A stretch of DNA of 64,000 nt from Elmis aenea (taxonomy: Eukaryota; Arthropoda; Insecta; Coleoptera; Elmidae): assembly GCA_947652605.1 (NCBI GenBank), contig OX393577.1:63016108-63080107 (forward strand). Direction: 5' to 3'. Shown one piece after another: positions 1-12,449 of this stretch. Numbering within the stretch: position 1 is the stretch's first letter; each line of letters opens with the position of its first letter. The position numbers and the translations under genes were made by a program. The notes beneath the pieces were generated by a model. It made no database searches, was not told the DNA's origin, and saw nothing but the letters and a program-made list of their open reading frames with translations.

Positions 1-835
1 GGTTCATAGAAATGTGCGCATCGCAAGGGTAAACACCTGAAGAATCCAGTACTAAATGGAATTGGGAGGGCGATGCACAGCTACCACAGCTCACGTTAGT
101 TATGAACAGCGCATGTGTGTAAAAATCCAAGCGCTAGTGCATGCCTTCATTCGCGTACTGTTTTGACCGTACACTGACTAGTTCATGTAATAGTTTTATA
201 TAATAGTTGGAACCATTGATGAAAAATATAAAGAAAGGAGCATTATAGCGATATTAAGGCGACCAAAAAGGCTTTACAATATTGCGGATGCATGTTTCCG
301 CTTCTCAGTGGCGTATCCAACACTTTTTTAATATGTAGAATAATGTTTTACATACTTGCTTTGTTTTCACTTGCGCCTGTTATTTACTTATTTATTTCTT
401 GTTTTGTGGTTGAGGGATTTAAAAAAATACTACAGCATATTTCAGTATGTGGATTGTTTATTATGAGTTAAAAAAGATGCTGTACAAATATGCACGCCAC
501 TGATATGACATACCTTTTTGACAAAACACATCAAATTTTCAATACATGATTACAACACAAAATATTAATGTCCGCTTACATACGAAACGTAATCTTTTTG
601 TCTTTGATATTTTTCGACTTTGTAAGATCACAGGATTTGCAGCTAACCATTGTAGGACACCTAACTTTATCTATTAAATCTATTAAATGCTCCTTCCTAC
701 ATCTTTTTACTCAATGATTGGAACAGCCGACTGACCGTCCTATGAACTATCAGAGACTGTGCTGGAACGCAATATCGATACTGCGCAGAATCCTGATAGT
801 ACATTGGATCGTACAAGCCTTGTTGGAACAAACCT
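1..835 (+). repeat. 17-bp-TIR dispersed repeat, copy A (cut by window start)
   Basis: This is the right part of a non-coding repeat also found at 27459-27930, 40381-40879 and, inverted, at 30657-31083. Complete copies start AGGTTTGTTCCAACAAG and end with its reverse complement, so they carry 17-bp terminal inverted repeats; this copy keeps only the right end (near 819-835). Bases 1-205 match 27622 onward closely. The body is interrupted by another element at 214-716, after which homology resumes at 725. No open frame is shared by the copies, so it is a non-autonomous DNA transposon of unknown superfamily. Confidence 0.85.
214..716. mobile_element. 503-bp non-autonomous DNA transposon nested in copy A
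   Basis: The insert starts CATTGATGAAAAATA and its far end, reverse-complemented, starts CATTGAGTAAAAAGA; the two ends stay similar for about 35 bp, to a shared GGAGCATT. It is flanked by GTTGGAAC (206-213) and ATTGGAAC (717-724), an 8-bp target duplication with one mismatch. The related copy at 40381-40879 has no insertion here, which supports the boundaries. Eight-base duplications fit hAT or P superfamilies; the CAT(T)GATGAAA end is loosely P-like. No coding sequence is visible. Confidence 0.8.
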
Positions 836-1160
836 AATTGTCAATCATGACGATCATGGAACATCAATAGGTTTCAGGAGTAAAATGGAATTTTAATGTG
901 TAAACTCTTCAATAACAAAACTTTATAATATATGCGAGGCAAACTTTCCCAAATTGTTACAATATCAATAACAACAACTCCAATTCTAGCAAACATTTGC
1001 TACAATTTTATCACTAATCGATAATTAAAATATCTGCCCGTCTCATTAAAGTTTGTCAGTTTAAAACATCAATAGATAATCAATACCACAGGTACGTTTT
1101 CCATAACCTAACCTAACCATACTTTAATTATTGCAGTAGCATAATATTTCTAAGTAATGA

Positions 1161-1563
1161 GGGGATCTGAAAAAATTACAAAAGCAGCAAAACAGAGCTT
1201 TGCGTATCATATTACAGTGTTCTAAATTAACTAAAATTGAATATATGCATAATAAGTTGGGGTTCCTTAATATATGGCAAAATACAGTGTATAACGTTTT
1301 GGTTCTAATATATAAATGTATAAACAATATGATGCCAGGATATATGAGTAAATATCTGATATACAACAAAGAACAGCATGATTATGAAACAAGACAAAGA
1401 GAACATTTTAGACTGCCTAAATGTAAAAAAAAGTAGTACACAGAACTCGCTCTATTACAAAGGGCTAAAATTATTAAATCAATTACCAAACGAATTAAAA
1501 TATTCTGTTAATCTGCATGCGTTTAAAGAAGGTTGTAAGACCCATGTAAAACTGCAATTTTAA
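1161..1563 (+). pseudogene. Non-LTR retrotransposon RT, C-terminal tail (jockey/CR1-like), frameshifted
   Basis: The translated tail contains KLQKQQNRALRIIL, then a stretch ending GYMSKYL, then LPNELKYSVNLHAFK. This is the conserved region after the reverse transcriptase domain of jockey/CR1-type LINEs (LQ..QN.ALRII...P.Y......F..LP...). The frame is open from 1161 to a run of eight A at 1425-1432, where it shifts by one; the second frame runs to the stop at 1561-1563. The copy is 5'-truncated: no endonuclease or RT palm is present upstream. An AATAAA signal and an (ATT)n tail follow at once, so the true 3' end is kept. The clade call is from motif memory only. Confidence 0.85.
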
Positions 1564-1615
1564 TTTGAAGTATTAGTTGTAAAGATTGATGTATAAATAG
1601 TTTCTTTTATAACTA

Positions 1616-1645
1616 AATAAAGCCTATTATTATTATTATTATTAA
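1616..1645 (+). repeat. LINE 3' end: AATAAA and (ATT)n microsatellite
   Basis: An AATAAA hexamer is followed by about seven ATT units. The position right after the LINE stop codon suggests this is the simple-repeat tail made during target-primed insertion of the upstream LINE. Confidence 0.8.
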
Positions 1646-3743
1646 CAACCTTTGTTAATAAATAGCCATAAGAAAATCTAGAATGAGGTTCATAGCTACA
1701 TCTAGCAACCAATTAAAACTGCAAAACCTAATTTTATCACAAGAGAAAATTTTGCTGTTATCTTGAATACAAATAAAGACAATTGCATGTAAAATACTTT
1801 GTGATTAAACATACAAGCAAAGCTTTATAACTAGGTACGATTGTGTATCATACCTTAATGTCATTACAAATTACAACTAAATCATGCATAATGTATGCGA
1901 GCAACTAAGTTACATTATTTAATTATTTATCTTCGGTGAAACATTAAACAGCAAATTATGATAGCATGTAGTTTATAATTAAATATTCTAAACCAAGCAA
2001 ACTCCCATCAACAATTTTCGCTAAATGCAGAGACATAATTTACTTGCCTGACATTAATAGGTTCAACATTTATAACGGAATAGTAAATTATAAGTACTAG
2101 ATCACGATATAATTACTCATTAATTTCAGAAATTTATCGTTTATTCTGTCGCTAATTTTATTATGAGCTTTACACGGCGACAGATGCATGACTAAATATT
2201 GGTGCGTTTTTAAAATAACAGCACATAATATATCTGCTATCACTACCTAATTTCACTTACTTTTGTTAATATTTTGGATAATAATTTAATTTTAATTAGA
2301 ACATGAAGTTGTACGCATGGAATCTACATTTAATGTTAAGTATATCTACAAAGCTTAAACGATTTTAAGCTTTAAGACAAAAAAACACACGCAACTTTAC
2401 ACAAATAAAGAAAAGAAACTAAACAAATCCTGAAACAAAATGTGTACACTACATCACCTGTCAACTTCATTATTAACAAGCCCTGCCTACTCTAGCGTTT
2501 GTTTTCATTCCCCTTATTTTTTTTTTGCAAGCGCTAAGTAACTCACTCGGTTTAATAATCATAAAATAACAAGAACACAACCAACTCGGATAATATTTTG
2601 TAAAGGTTGATGATTTATGTGGGTAAAATGTTTCGAAAATGTATAAAAATGTAGTAAAAAATCCGAATATTTGGTTCCTCCTTTAGGAGTTACAACCCCC
2701 TAAAAAGGAGAGGTAAAATTATGTTTTTATACTCCTATTATTTTTCAAATTTGGAGATGTGTAGGAGAATAATATTTGGTAGATGTTTTGTACTAGCAAG
2801 TACTTTTTAATAAAAAAGCTTCCTCATAGTTATATTTTCAACCATCTCCCACCGTCACAAGGGGCTGAAAAGTGCGACCCTGTTTGGATTTTTAATCAGA
2901 ACTTTTTGGAGCGTTGAAATTTTGCAATTTAAAAAATTTTGTTTCATAGCTTGATTTATTTAGAAACATTTTCTATTCCTTAACTTTTCCTGCAAAACCT
3001 ACAGTTTTTGAGTAAAAACTAATACGTGAACATGAGAACATGAACCATTAAATATTCCAAAATAAAACGATTCATTTTGGTGGTTACCATGGTCTAAGGA
3101 AAAAAATTATATAAAAGCCCCCCCCCCTTAGTTTTCGATAAGGAATTACCTCCTGATTTTTTTCGCAATACTTAAAAAACACCCTGTATAAAATGTTAAA
3201 TTTACATTAAAGTACAGTCACTTATACTATTATGTATTCTCAATTATCTTGAATTAATTTTGATATCAATCCGTTTATTAATTTAATCCTTAGTTTACGG
3301 AACGAGTTCTCCTGCATACAAAAAATTACAACCTCATCTTGTAGTTTAAAGTTAATTTGATTCTGATTAAAAATTTAAAACATTCCACTTGGGCATTTTT
3401 ATTATGAAAGCAAATTTCATCACGAATTACGCTTCATTTTCAAAAAGAATACAAAGAGTTGTATTAAAGTCTTTAGCCAACGATAAAATCCTTTTTGGTA
3501 AATACAGTTTCTTTTAATTACAAATAATGCATGCGGTAACAAGTATTTTTCCAAACCACTCTTCACATTAAGATGATAATGAAGTTTTAATTCCTAAGCT
3601 AAAGTTTTAATTACAAAGCTAAAGCTCATCCCAGCGAAAATTATAAATTAATTAAATTTAAACTTTTTCTGCGCAAATTTTAAAAATTTAGCTCAACTTT
3701 AAAATGTAATTTTCAGACCCATCGGCGCGAAAAAACTCGTGGC
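1646..3743. other. AT-rich non-coding stretch
   Basis: No supported gene was seen. The interval has a T run near 2520, a run of C at 3120-3127, and a CACCCTGTATA motif near 3181. That motif recurs near 36160 and 37155 and is common at ends or in bodies of insect repeats, but no partner end could be found here. Confidence 0.5.
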
Positions 3744-3845
3744 TAGGGATGCACCAATTAATCGGTAGATAATGATTAATCGAGCGCATGGGCCCATTTT
3801 GCGATTAATCGAGAATCAGCATTTTAACCGATTAATCGATTTCGT
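3744..3845 (+). repeat. hAT-like terminal fragment rich in GATTAATCG
   Basis: The stretch starts TAGGGATGCACC and holds four copies of the near-palindrome CGATTAATCG (or ATTAATCG) within 100 bp. TAGGG(A)TGCACCGATTAATCG-type ends are typical of hAT elements. No matching opposite end was found within 1 kb either side, so this is probably a solo end or a badly decayed copy. Confidence 0.5.
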
Positions 3846-4885
3846 TAAATTTAATTAGGCCAATAGACTGGACTATAAAAAAAGTTTACTTTTTTACTAT
3901 AAATCTTTTTTTTTTAAGTTTTATTAATATGAAATTGTGCAATGATCTTCATAATTAATATAAAAGTGTTGAATATGGTACAATCAAATAATATCTACCA
4001 TTAAAACGTTTAAAAATCTTTTTCCATAGATAATAAATTTAATTTGATATCATGGTTTATGCCTTCCACATTAAGAGATCTTCAGATGCTTTACTTTTTA
4101 TAAATATCCAAAAATCTTACACTCCGCGACATCTATGGCTTATAATAAATTTTCAAAAACAATTAAATTTAATTTTTCACAAAAAACATTGTATCCTTGT
4201 ATAAAAATCCCTAAAATTAATTTTGCTAGTTCCGTTTAAATCAACACTTAAGAAAACAATCAAGGTAACGATACTTTACTAAGCAATTCGTTGCACTCTT
4301 GAAAATAAACTTCCCAGTGCATTACAAAATAAAACATTGTTAGCACCATTCAGAGTCAAAAAAACTGCAAAGAAAATGCCATTACACGGTTGTTTATTTC
4401 AAGAACAGTTCAACTCGGTTAAAAGGACAGCGGCAGACGACAGCGGCACAAAATCATTCGTGGTTTAACTCCAAAACAAACTTAATATTTCACTCGCGAA
4501 ATTCAAGCCAGTTTTAAAAGGCTTTTTCAATTAGCACTAAAATAAACACGAACACAAACCCCACAAGGAATTTGAGACTATTATGAAGTTTCTAGTATAT
4601 TTATAACTTTTAATATGAACGCCTGGCAATAAAATTTGTATTTACACGAAATACAAATTCATAGCAATGGTTTCTGTCACGTAAGAAATTCACCCTACGA
4701 TATTTGTCATGTCTGCGATATTGGAATAACTAAATAGGTACAAGCTTTCTACGCGTTCATAAGTTTATATACGATAGTGAACAGTTACATAATTTGTGCT
4801 ACGAAAATTTACAGAAACTTTTTATGAGAGTATATGTTGGTACAAAACTTGTCAGATAAATTTTCCAATTTGTTGTATTTTTTTG
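3846..4885. other. AT-rich non-coding stretch
   Basis: Nothing is recognised here. There is no coding signature and no repeat shared with the rest of the window. Confidence 0.5.
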
Positions 4886-5440
4886 CTTTACATTTTTGAA
4901 GAAAATGGTAAATTGGAGGAAGATCTGAATAACAGAATAGCGGCAGCGACAAAATTTTACTACGCCACAAATAAATGTTTGATAAGTAAGAAGGAAATAT
5001 CAAAAGAGACGAAGACGCGAGTTTTTAATGCAGTGTACGTACCCATCCTCACGTACAGTTCAGAAACTTGGACACTAACTCAAAAACAAAAACAAAGAAT
5101 AGAGGTACAGGAAATGAGATTTTTGAGAAGAATAGAGGGATGTAGACTGATCGATAAAATCAGTAACGAAAAAATCCGAAATAAACTTGGAGTAACAGAT
5201 ATTAAGAAAAAGATGGAGACGAATCAATTACGATGGCTGGGGCATTTACTACGCATGCCAGAAAGTAGATACGCGAAAATAGGATGGAAAATGCAGATAG
5301 AGGGAAAAAGAGCTAGAGGAAGGCCAAGAATAAAATGGGAAAAAGAAGTGAGGAAGAGACTAGAAGGAAAAGAAGTCAGCTGGAGAGATGTGCCACAATT
5401 AGCCAACGATAGGAAGGAGTGGAGAAAGATAATACAGTAA
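4886..5440 (+). pseudogene. RTE-like LINE reverse transcriptase, C-terminal part (5'-truncated)
   Basis: An uninterrupted frame of about 185 codons encodes the segment after the RT catalytic core. It contains EENGKLEEDLNNRI, VYVPILTYSSETWTL, a stretch resembling EMRFLRRI.G....DKI.NE.I...LGV, LRWLGHLLRM, GRPRIKWEKEV and finally DRKEWRKII. This order (Y.SE.W, then GH..RM, then GR.R..W, then DR..W) is characteristic of RTE/BovB-type elements. The endonuclease and the F/YADD motif are missing, so the copy is truncated at its 5' side. The frame is open further upstream to 4796, but that part has no LINE character. Two other fragments of this type lie at 10255-10500 and 12450-12970. Confidence 0.88.
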
Positions 5441-5500
5441 CAGAAAAGCAACCTCGACACCGAAAGGTACAAGAGGAAACGATTAAGAAGAAGAAGACAT
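5441..5500 (+). repeat. LINE 3' UTR with (AAG)n tail
   Basis: The short 3' tail reads AAGAGGAAACG and then repeated AAG triplets near 5487-5497. The minus-strand copy at 12450 ends in the same AAGAGGAAGAAGAA style, so this is probably the true element end. Short tandem repeats at the 3' end are typical of RTE elements. Confidence 0.6.
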
Positions 5501-7382
5501 TTTTGAATATTGATATTGTTCACTTATCATTTTGTATTGCACCAAAGAATTTTTTTTTAGTTTTTCATTTTGCTAATGTGTATTTGGGAATCAAATATTA
5601 ATTTTGTTGATGAATACTAACATATTTATTTACCCACTACTTATGAGCTGTGTAAATTATTTTGCCGTTACAACTTACCCCGATCATTTTTACTTTTAGC
5701 CCCAACGTTGAGGTTGGAAGTAATAGTTGTTTTAGGGGGGGAGAAATCTCACATATGCTTTACGAAAAATATGAAATAAATATCTTGAAAGGAAGACAAA
5801 TGTTCAATCTATCATTAAATCAATTTGTATGTAAAAAAAAAACTTCTTATTCTCTATGAGAAATAAATTAAAAACAAAAAAATATTACTTTCATCCCCAG
5901 TCTCCCCTACCTACCGTACACTATACTTTGAAAGATAGCAAACGTTCTGATTGATTACTAACGGATGTTACAAATTTTCGAATCTTATACTAAATTCCTA
6001 TATATTCAATCGTTGCCAATGGACAACAAAATATTATTCATATCGCTAACAAAAACTTATTGACACGTTCATTGACTAACAAACTGCCTATAGTTGTTCA
6101 ACACATATTACAACTACCGTGTCTTCCATGACGACCCCTAAATACTTTACATAGCTCGCTTATTCATTAAACCATGTAGTATTATCCGAAGTGAACAATA
6201 ACCTCTTACAACAAACCGCAGAGATGTGGTTACAAACCAAACGCTCAAGGACAAGGTTGGATTGGATGTCACACATCCACTTTGGATTGCTCATTGTTAG
6301 CTAAACACGCTACACCAGAGAACATAATAATCTTAGTTATTACTAAACGCAAAGGTTAATCACTCCGATGAACTTCATTAAAAAAAAAAGAGATGGAAGA
6401 GTTAATGTGTGAAACTTTATCTTACAGTTTTAAAATCCATTGGTAACAAACTGTCGACGTAAAAGGCGCGTGCCATAATGGTGTGAATAGAACTCTAATT
6501 GGATATATTTAAACGTGGCATTAGTCAGCAGAGAAGATACTTAATAATGAGTTAAATGAAAATAAATATAGCCGTGGTGAGCTTGCAGATAACAAAAATT
6601 GTGTTTATAAACGTTCTAATATTTTAAAACTGTTTTATCAATGGAAGGAAAATTAATTCGTCACATATTTATTCAGATAACCATTTAAATAATTTGATAA
6701 AGTTTGGTTGATTTAAGTGATATACGTTGAATAAATGTTTCTAATTAAAAAATAACTAATGAACTATTTCCTACTAAAAGAGATACAGAAAAATATAAAA
6801 CTGGCATGAAAATTGAAAAGACTAAACATAAATATAACGTAAAATAAAAATTTACTTAAAAATCACGTACTTATAAACAATCTCTTTTGCAGAAAATTAG
6901 ACCAATTTTAAGACATTACTAACAAAAAGACGAAATCTAGGAACTGTCACAGATATACTTCATAGATAATAAGATAGGTGATTTTTTACCAATCTTGTTC
7001 AAATTGCATTGAAACTAAATCACTTAAAATAATCCAAACATTGAACATTGAACACGATAAGTAATATTTTTAATGTAACACTTTAATTTTACTTACATGA
7101 TTATTTAGAATTTTTGGTACAAATCGCTTACCTGTAACAAAAAAAAAACAAACATTAATGTTGAGAAAAATATACATTTCACTTATTAAAATAGCAGACC
7201 AATTCATAGAAATATTTCTCTTTAACATTCGAATATTTGGTAAAATAAGTTTGAGTACGTACTCAAAAATTACTTAATAATTTTAGGTTTATTTCTATAC
7301 TATTTCTTCCCCCTTCGTTACTGCTAATGCAAAAGTAGAAAAGCATTAGATACAAATGCACGACTGTTCTATGCTATAACTA
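5501..7382. other. AT-rich non-coding stretch
   Basis: No gene or repeat recognised. There are only short chance frames and homopolymer runs. Confidence 0.5.
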
Positions 7383-7638
7383 CACCGGCCTTATCAGAGG
7401 GGTGGGGGGCCAGAGGGGTAGATCCCCCGCGCTTCATAAGTTTAGCGGTCTCAATTTTTAACTAGATCTGTTAGGGGAAAAAAAGCATCTTTTTTTTTTT
7501 TTTGTTAAAATAACAGTTTTATAACATATATCATCGAACGACCATTAACATTTTATATTTTTCCCTCATAGTTTTTAATTTGAAGGGCCTCAAAAACATT
7601 GTTTGTCCAGGGCCTCGCATTTACTCTAAAAGGCCCTG
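7383..7638. mobile_element. Possible hAT-like MITE
   Basis: A GC-rich left end (CACCGGCCTTATCAGAGGGG) is followed by AT-rich sequence and a right end AAAAGGCCCTG. The right end reverse-complements to CAGGGCCTTTTAGAG, which is roughly related to the left end. The flanks TATAACTA and TATCAACA agree at five of eight positions. Ends like CAGGGCC are common in hAT elements, but the inverted repeat is weak. Confidence 0.35.
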
Positions 7639-9579
7639 TATCAACACGTTATTAGATACCTACATAAAAAAATTAACCAAAACTTAAACTAAAAAATTTC
7701 GCTCCGAAACAAGTCGTTCAATTTAAAAAAAAACAAACAAAAATCTAGTTTTTGCGTATGTCAAAATAAAAAAATATTTCAAATAGCTTTGTTTTATAAC
7801 CCAAAATATCGATGTCTTTATTCCCAAGGAATAAAGATATAATGCAATAGTTATCAAAAGCTCCTACATTTGTTTTGAATACAGGAACTCAGATTTGCCG
7901 GCAACTGATGGTACGGCACCTCTTTTAGTCCGGACAAAATTACGAGGGAAAATTTACAACACCCGCGGCCACCAAACTAGTTTACTGGGTGGCCATAGAT
8001 GGCGGTGTGTAAGGCGTGCTTATTTACACTATTGTTGTGATTTGCAGAACTATTGCTTGTATTGTAATTTAAGTTGTTTCGGCTTTTTGAGCAGTTCGCT
8101 GTCGTCAAACAACTCTTCTTTTTCAGATTTATTGCTTGTTGATTAAGAGTCACAGAAATATTGATTGCCTACACCTTTATCAAAAGATACTCCGACTTTT
8201 TAAGCAGTTTGCTGCTTGCGAAGCCGTCGAGTAACTTCCCTATTTTTGTTCTTTTTTTATTCTAATTGTGTGCTGTGATTTCCAGATTAATGTCTCCAGG
8301 TCAGGATGACCGAGTGTAGCGCCTTGACAAGTCGCCTACCGCTTACCCCTATCTGTCAGCATAAAGGAAGAAGGAACTATGTCCATAAATCATAGTACTT
8401 AGGAGTTTTACTGTTTATAATTTAGGATAAGTTATCAATGTGTTTGCTTGGCCACAGTTGCTAGAACTTAAGTTATATTTTGTATTCAAAACTGATCAGT
8501 TCAGCTTAGATCTTATTTAGATATTATTGTAATATATTTTTACATTTGAACTATCTATTTTATTTCTAAAATTCGCGACGCAGTCGCTAACAATTTCTTC
8601 GATTAAAACTTCTAGAAAATAAAAAAATCAGGTCCGATATTTTTTATTCTGTATGACATCTTTCACTTTAAAATTGGCCAATAATTTTCTTTTCTTTGCA
8701 AATTATCAACAATATTTCATAAAATAATTACAAATGCAAGGTAAATAAATCTTTCCTTCAGGAAGCACACTTGTGCGATAAATCCCGCCACCCTGCGATC
8801 ATTTTCTAAAAGCCACACTAAGATATAGCGGCGCCACGGCGACCGACTTTCACAATTTATCGAAACCGGGATTAAGAAACAATTACCGAACTCATTTAAT
8901 TTCCCCATATGGCTTTCGCCAAAACGATCCTCAAATTTACCTCGCCCTTTAATTGCATAGTAAATTTTAATCTATCCCCGGCACACGGCAAAACGAGTAT
9001 AATTAGCTCACGTGACCGCGTTTTGTCAATAAATCAATAAACGATTGAAGTAATCTTGAATAATGTATATTTATCAAACAAACAGAAGCAATAAACTCGC
9101 GATCGTATAAATTTCGTTTACCATGCACTCGACGCGAAATTCACACATAAATTCAATATAAAAATAATCGAAAATGTAAATGAGCTGTTCGAAACGTTAC
9201 CATTTATAATACAAGCTGCGTCGGGATTTATATGCGCTTTGTTCAAACGAAAATGCTGTTGTAGGCGTGCAGAATATGAAATGTAAATAATTATGAATTT
9301 CCAAATAAGTCACACACAGAAGTAGTTCACATGCGATATTCAACAAGAAAATCTCGATTGCCCTAAGAACTGCGAATTCGTTTAAGTTGGGGAAAGTTTC
9401 ATACAATGTTGACATAGAAAATGAATTAAAGTGTAACCACATCAATGAAACAATTAGAAGCAATAAAAAAGGTCAGAATAAATACAGTATGCGCCAAAAT
9501 ATACAGTACTGAAATGAAAAGACGAACAATATTACCCAGTTGTCATCTGTGAGTTTAAATCTCCTTAAACAAACTATCA
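7639..9579. other. Non-coding stretch
   Basis: No gene recognised. A diverged local duplication (a segment with GAGCAGTTCGCTG near 8090, echoed by AAGCAGTTTGCTG near 8198) is present. The part at 8750-9150 is a little richer in CG dinucleotides than its surroundings but has no coding signature. Confidence 0.45.
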
Positions 9580-10178
9580 TTCACTTTATTAGCGTGTTGA
9601 TTTACGACGGTATGCGTAATGTAAGTGTTCAAAGTATGCACCACCTCGCTGTAGACAGGGTTCACATAGTTCAAGCAGATTCTCAAACATATCCCGGAAC
9701 AAAGGTTGCTGCAGACTCCTGAGACGATTTGCTCGCGTAATGCAGGCACAGTTCTTGGCGGATCTTTACAGTTAAACACACTCACACATTCCTCACAAGT
9801 AGGCATCAGGTGGTGTAAGATCGGGCGAATGGGACGGGTATGGGAAGTCAGTACCACGTGAAATGATTCGTCCTGGAGAGTTTCCTGCAGCATGGCTAGA
9901 GATTCTCGAACAGTATGACTCGTCGCCCCGCCAGTTGATACCATTGTCTTATTCATGTTAAGGTTTCTTGCCCGACAAATCCTGAAAAAATGTTCCGATC
10001 ACCATGCCCCTCTAGCGTTCTTGGGTGACGGTAAGAGCACTGCCTTCCTGATCCTCAACAAAATAGGGGCCTAATATACTTCAAATTTCAAACTTGCTCC
10101 GCCTTCACGACGACCAGTTCCGTATGAGCGGAAATAATACTCAACTATGAATACTTTTTCCTCCGTCGAGAGACCCAT
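9580..10178 (-). pseudogene. IS630/Tc1-mariner-type transposase remnant, N-terminal HTH plus DDE core
   Basis: Reading the minus strand from an ATG at 10178, the first segment is MGLSTEEKVFIVEYYFRSYG, like the N-terminal helix-turn-helix of insect IS630-like transposases (DUF4817-type starts). After about 35 codons it breaks at a stop. The next segment (about 10075-9960) resembles ED.EG.ALTV..ER, normally found ahead of the second catalytic Asp. The last part (9956-9640) carries GATSHTVRESLAMLQET, which matches QDGA.CHTARE.....L, and then PPRTVPALREQI. The middle of the protein is deleted, several stops and frameshifts are present, and the catalytic Asp of the QDGA motif is lost. Clearly dead. 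The family call is by motif order, not by search. Confidence 0.75.
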
Positions 10179-10254
10179 TTCCAACAACGATTGCAAAACA
10201 CTTCTTTTTCACTGCTGGGAACACGTACAGCTGGAGCTTTGTCTCGTCGACAAG

Positions 10255-10500
10255 CCATGTCTACTCCAACATTATTATATGGACTTAAACAATTGAAAAT
10301 AAACAAAACAAAGCACAGAAATTAGGTTTTTAAGATAAGTGATGAGATATAGACTATTGGGTAGAAAAAATATACTAAAAGAAGTGGATATACACCCAAT
10401 TAACGAGAAAATAAAGAAATATGGAATGTGGATATACACCCAATTAACGAGAAAATAAAGAAATATGGAACATCGCGGGACGAATATTTCCACAACATGG
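10255..10500 (+). pseudogene. Heavily decayed RTE-like LINE fragment
   Basis: Translation gives PTLLYGLKQ, then a broken middle with stops, then HPINEKIKKYG. PTLLYG matches the P.L.YG.E.W motif of the RTE-like tail at 4886-5440, and NEKIKKYG matches the later helix. The internal 45-bp duplication listed separately interrupts it. Too decayed to assign further. Confidence 0.45.
10383..10470 (+). repeat. Two-copy 45-bp tandem duplication
   Basis: A unit starting GTGGATATACACCCAATTAA and ending AAATATGGAAT occurs twice back to back with essentially no differences. It lies in the decayed LINE fragment and looks like a recent slippage duplication. Confidence 0.9.
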
Positions 10501-11073
10501 ACAATTTAACAAACAACAAAAAGAAAACAAATATAAGCGCAGAGGCCACAGTAAAATAGAAAAAAAAATCTAAAATATGGAACTAACGGGTTCTAAATGA
10601 TGAAGTTGATGATTCATATTATTGGAGGAAGTTACATAATTTTGTACTAAATAAGAGCCTAAAGCGAAAATTAACAAAGCTTACTAAATTCAAACGATAC
10701 TGGAAACCATCTAAAAGTTCTTTCTTAATTTTCAGGAAAACCGAAACCCTAAAACATTTTCTTAACACGTAAGTATAAAAAGCATTTTGTCATGTAGTTG
10801 TCAAAATACACAATCTTATAACTAATATAATAACAGGAGAAAAAAAATCAAAATATTTATTTTTACTATCGGTCTTATAGTAATAACAGTGTTAATTGTA
10901 CTTTCATTGCGCTGTTTACCAAACGTTTCGTATGTTTTACATCATCATCAACTTTATTGTTTCGAAATGGGTTCGTATTTGATTTCTTTAAGTAACTTTT
11001 AAAGTAAGAAGGCTATGTTAATATTTGTTTCCGATTCCTAGTAATTTAACAAACGCAGCTTCGTAGCTCTAAA
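10501..11073. other. AT-rich non-coding stretch
   Basis: The first 200 bp may continue the decayed LINE; the rest shows nothing recognisable. Confidence 0.4.
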
Positions 11074-11274
11074 CAGGGTTTCTTAACCTATGGGTCGCCT
11101 GGCATATTGAGAGTGTCGCAAAATATTTTTCTAATAACATAAAATACTTTAAAAACGCATAAAAAGCAATTTAAAATCTATGTAATATGTTATTTTAATC
11201 ATCTTTGCTTGGATAGCAAAACCCAAACTAATACCCTACTTTGGGCCACGACTCAAAAAAGTTAAGAAACACTA
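11074..11274. mobile_element. hAT-type MITE, about 200 bp
   Basis: It starts CAGGGTTTCTTAACCTATGG and ends GTTAAGAAACACTA, so the ends are inverted repeats (12 of 14 positions). Subterminal GGGTCGC and GGGCCACGACTC also mirror each other. CTCTAAA precedes and CTCTAAC follows the element, consistent with the 8-bp target duplication of hAT transposons. No coding capacity. Confidence 0.8.
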
Positions 11275-12205
11275 CTCTAACAGAAGATTCCCCAAATGAG
11301 CTTGGATGGGGACACCCTGTAGATTAGGAAGGAAACGATCAACAAGTTTTACGACCTCTTATAAAACACATGTCCAACAAATATCGTTCATTACACCCCA
11401 TGCAAGCCAAACCACAACGGATTACAAGAACTCCACTTCCAGACTAATTGAATTTGGAGAATTCCGCAGCAATTACAAGCTAAATATTCTAATGTGTTAC
11501 TTTACGGCCGTGAATGGTACAATGCGGTACCGGAAAACGTTAAAAGCGTGAGCACAACCGACGAGTTATTTTTAACCGACGATCAGCGCTGGCGCTACGC
11601 GTTTTGTTCAAAGATGTGCCGCTTGAAGTGAGGGCCCGATTGAACAGTTACTGTCCTCCAATACAATAAACAGCGCGAGAACGATTCTTCAATAAAACTA
11701 TTTTAATGGCACCGAAAATAACGCTGACTGACAGTTGGCTAAAAGTGACTTGGCTCAACTGTGATATAAATAAACAAGTCCAACTATTTGAAATGTATGA
11801 TTTACCTTGTTTTGTTTTTAACTAGAGCCGATTTTACGTTCTGTGGAATTAACCCACAATTTTCGATAGGACGCAATGTCAGTGAGATTGATGCAAAAAT
11901 TATGCTGCATTTTCTTGGATGCAAAAAAGCATCCTTTTTTTTGGTATTCCGAAGCAAGTTTTAATTAATGGTTGTGGGCCAGTTATTAATTGTTCAGTCT
12001 AATAACGACTTAAAAATAGAAAGCCAAATGAAGTGTCGATATACACAATGATTAAAGAAAAACTGCATACATTATGAATTCTGCAAGAGCAATATAACAA
12101 AAATTGTAAACAAAATCGTTCAACATGTGTATGGCAAAAAAAGCCTTTAGCGGATAATCTAGATGATAAGTTTCAATCTTAAAGTTTCTTTCGGATTGAT
12201 AAGCT
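11275..12205. other. Non-coding stretch
   Basis: A somewhat GC-richer part at 11490-11640 translates on the plus strand to a piece with EWYNAVPENVKSV, vaguely like the tail of some LINE RTs but too short to call. Otherwise nothing is seen. Confidence 0.4.
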
Positions 12206-12426
12206 TGTTACATGAATATCGGCCCCTTTCTAAGATCGGCACCCACCGTTATTAAACTCAGATTTCCATGGATATTTATTTGACACAACAAACAGGTGTC
12301 TTGAATAGACCAAGTAAGAACCGGGAGTGACGTAAACGGAAGACAATATAAGTTGACATGCGTGGAAATAGACTGGAACTACTACCCATAGGACCTAACT
12401 CCCAATTGGACAATATTAACGTAACA
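12206..12426 (+). mobile_element. 221-bp TG...CA element (solo-LTR-like), short form
   Basis: It begins TGTTACATGAATATCGGCC and ends AATATTAACGTAACA, giving TGTTAC/GTAACA ends. It is flanked on both sides by AGCT (12202-12205 and 12427-12430), a perfect 4-bp target duplication. A 1454-bp relative sits at 43587-45040 in the satellite array. The two share the first ~20 bp and the last ~190 bp, so this copy is an internally deleted form. TG...CA ends with 4-bp duplication fit an LTR of a Ty3/gypsy-group element, but no retroelement proteins are present to confirm it. Confidence 0.8.
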
Positions 12427-12449
12427 AGCTACAGTAGTTTCTTTGCGAT

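Noticed and set aside
11490..11640. LINE RT tail suggested by EWYNAVPENVKSV
   Set aside because: Too short, with no neighbouring RT motif or 3' tail.
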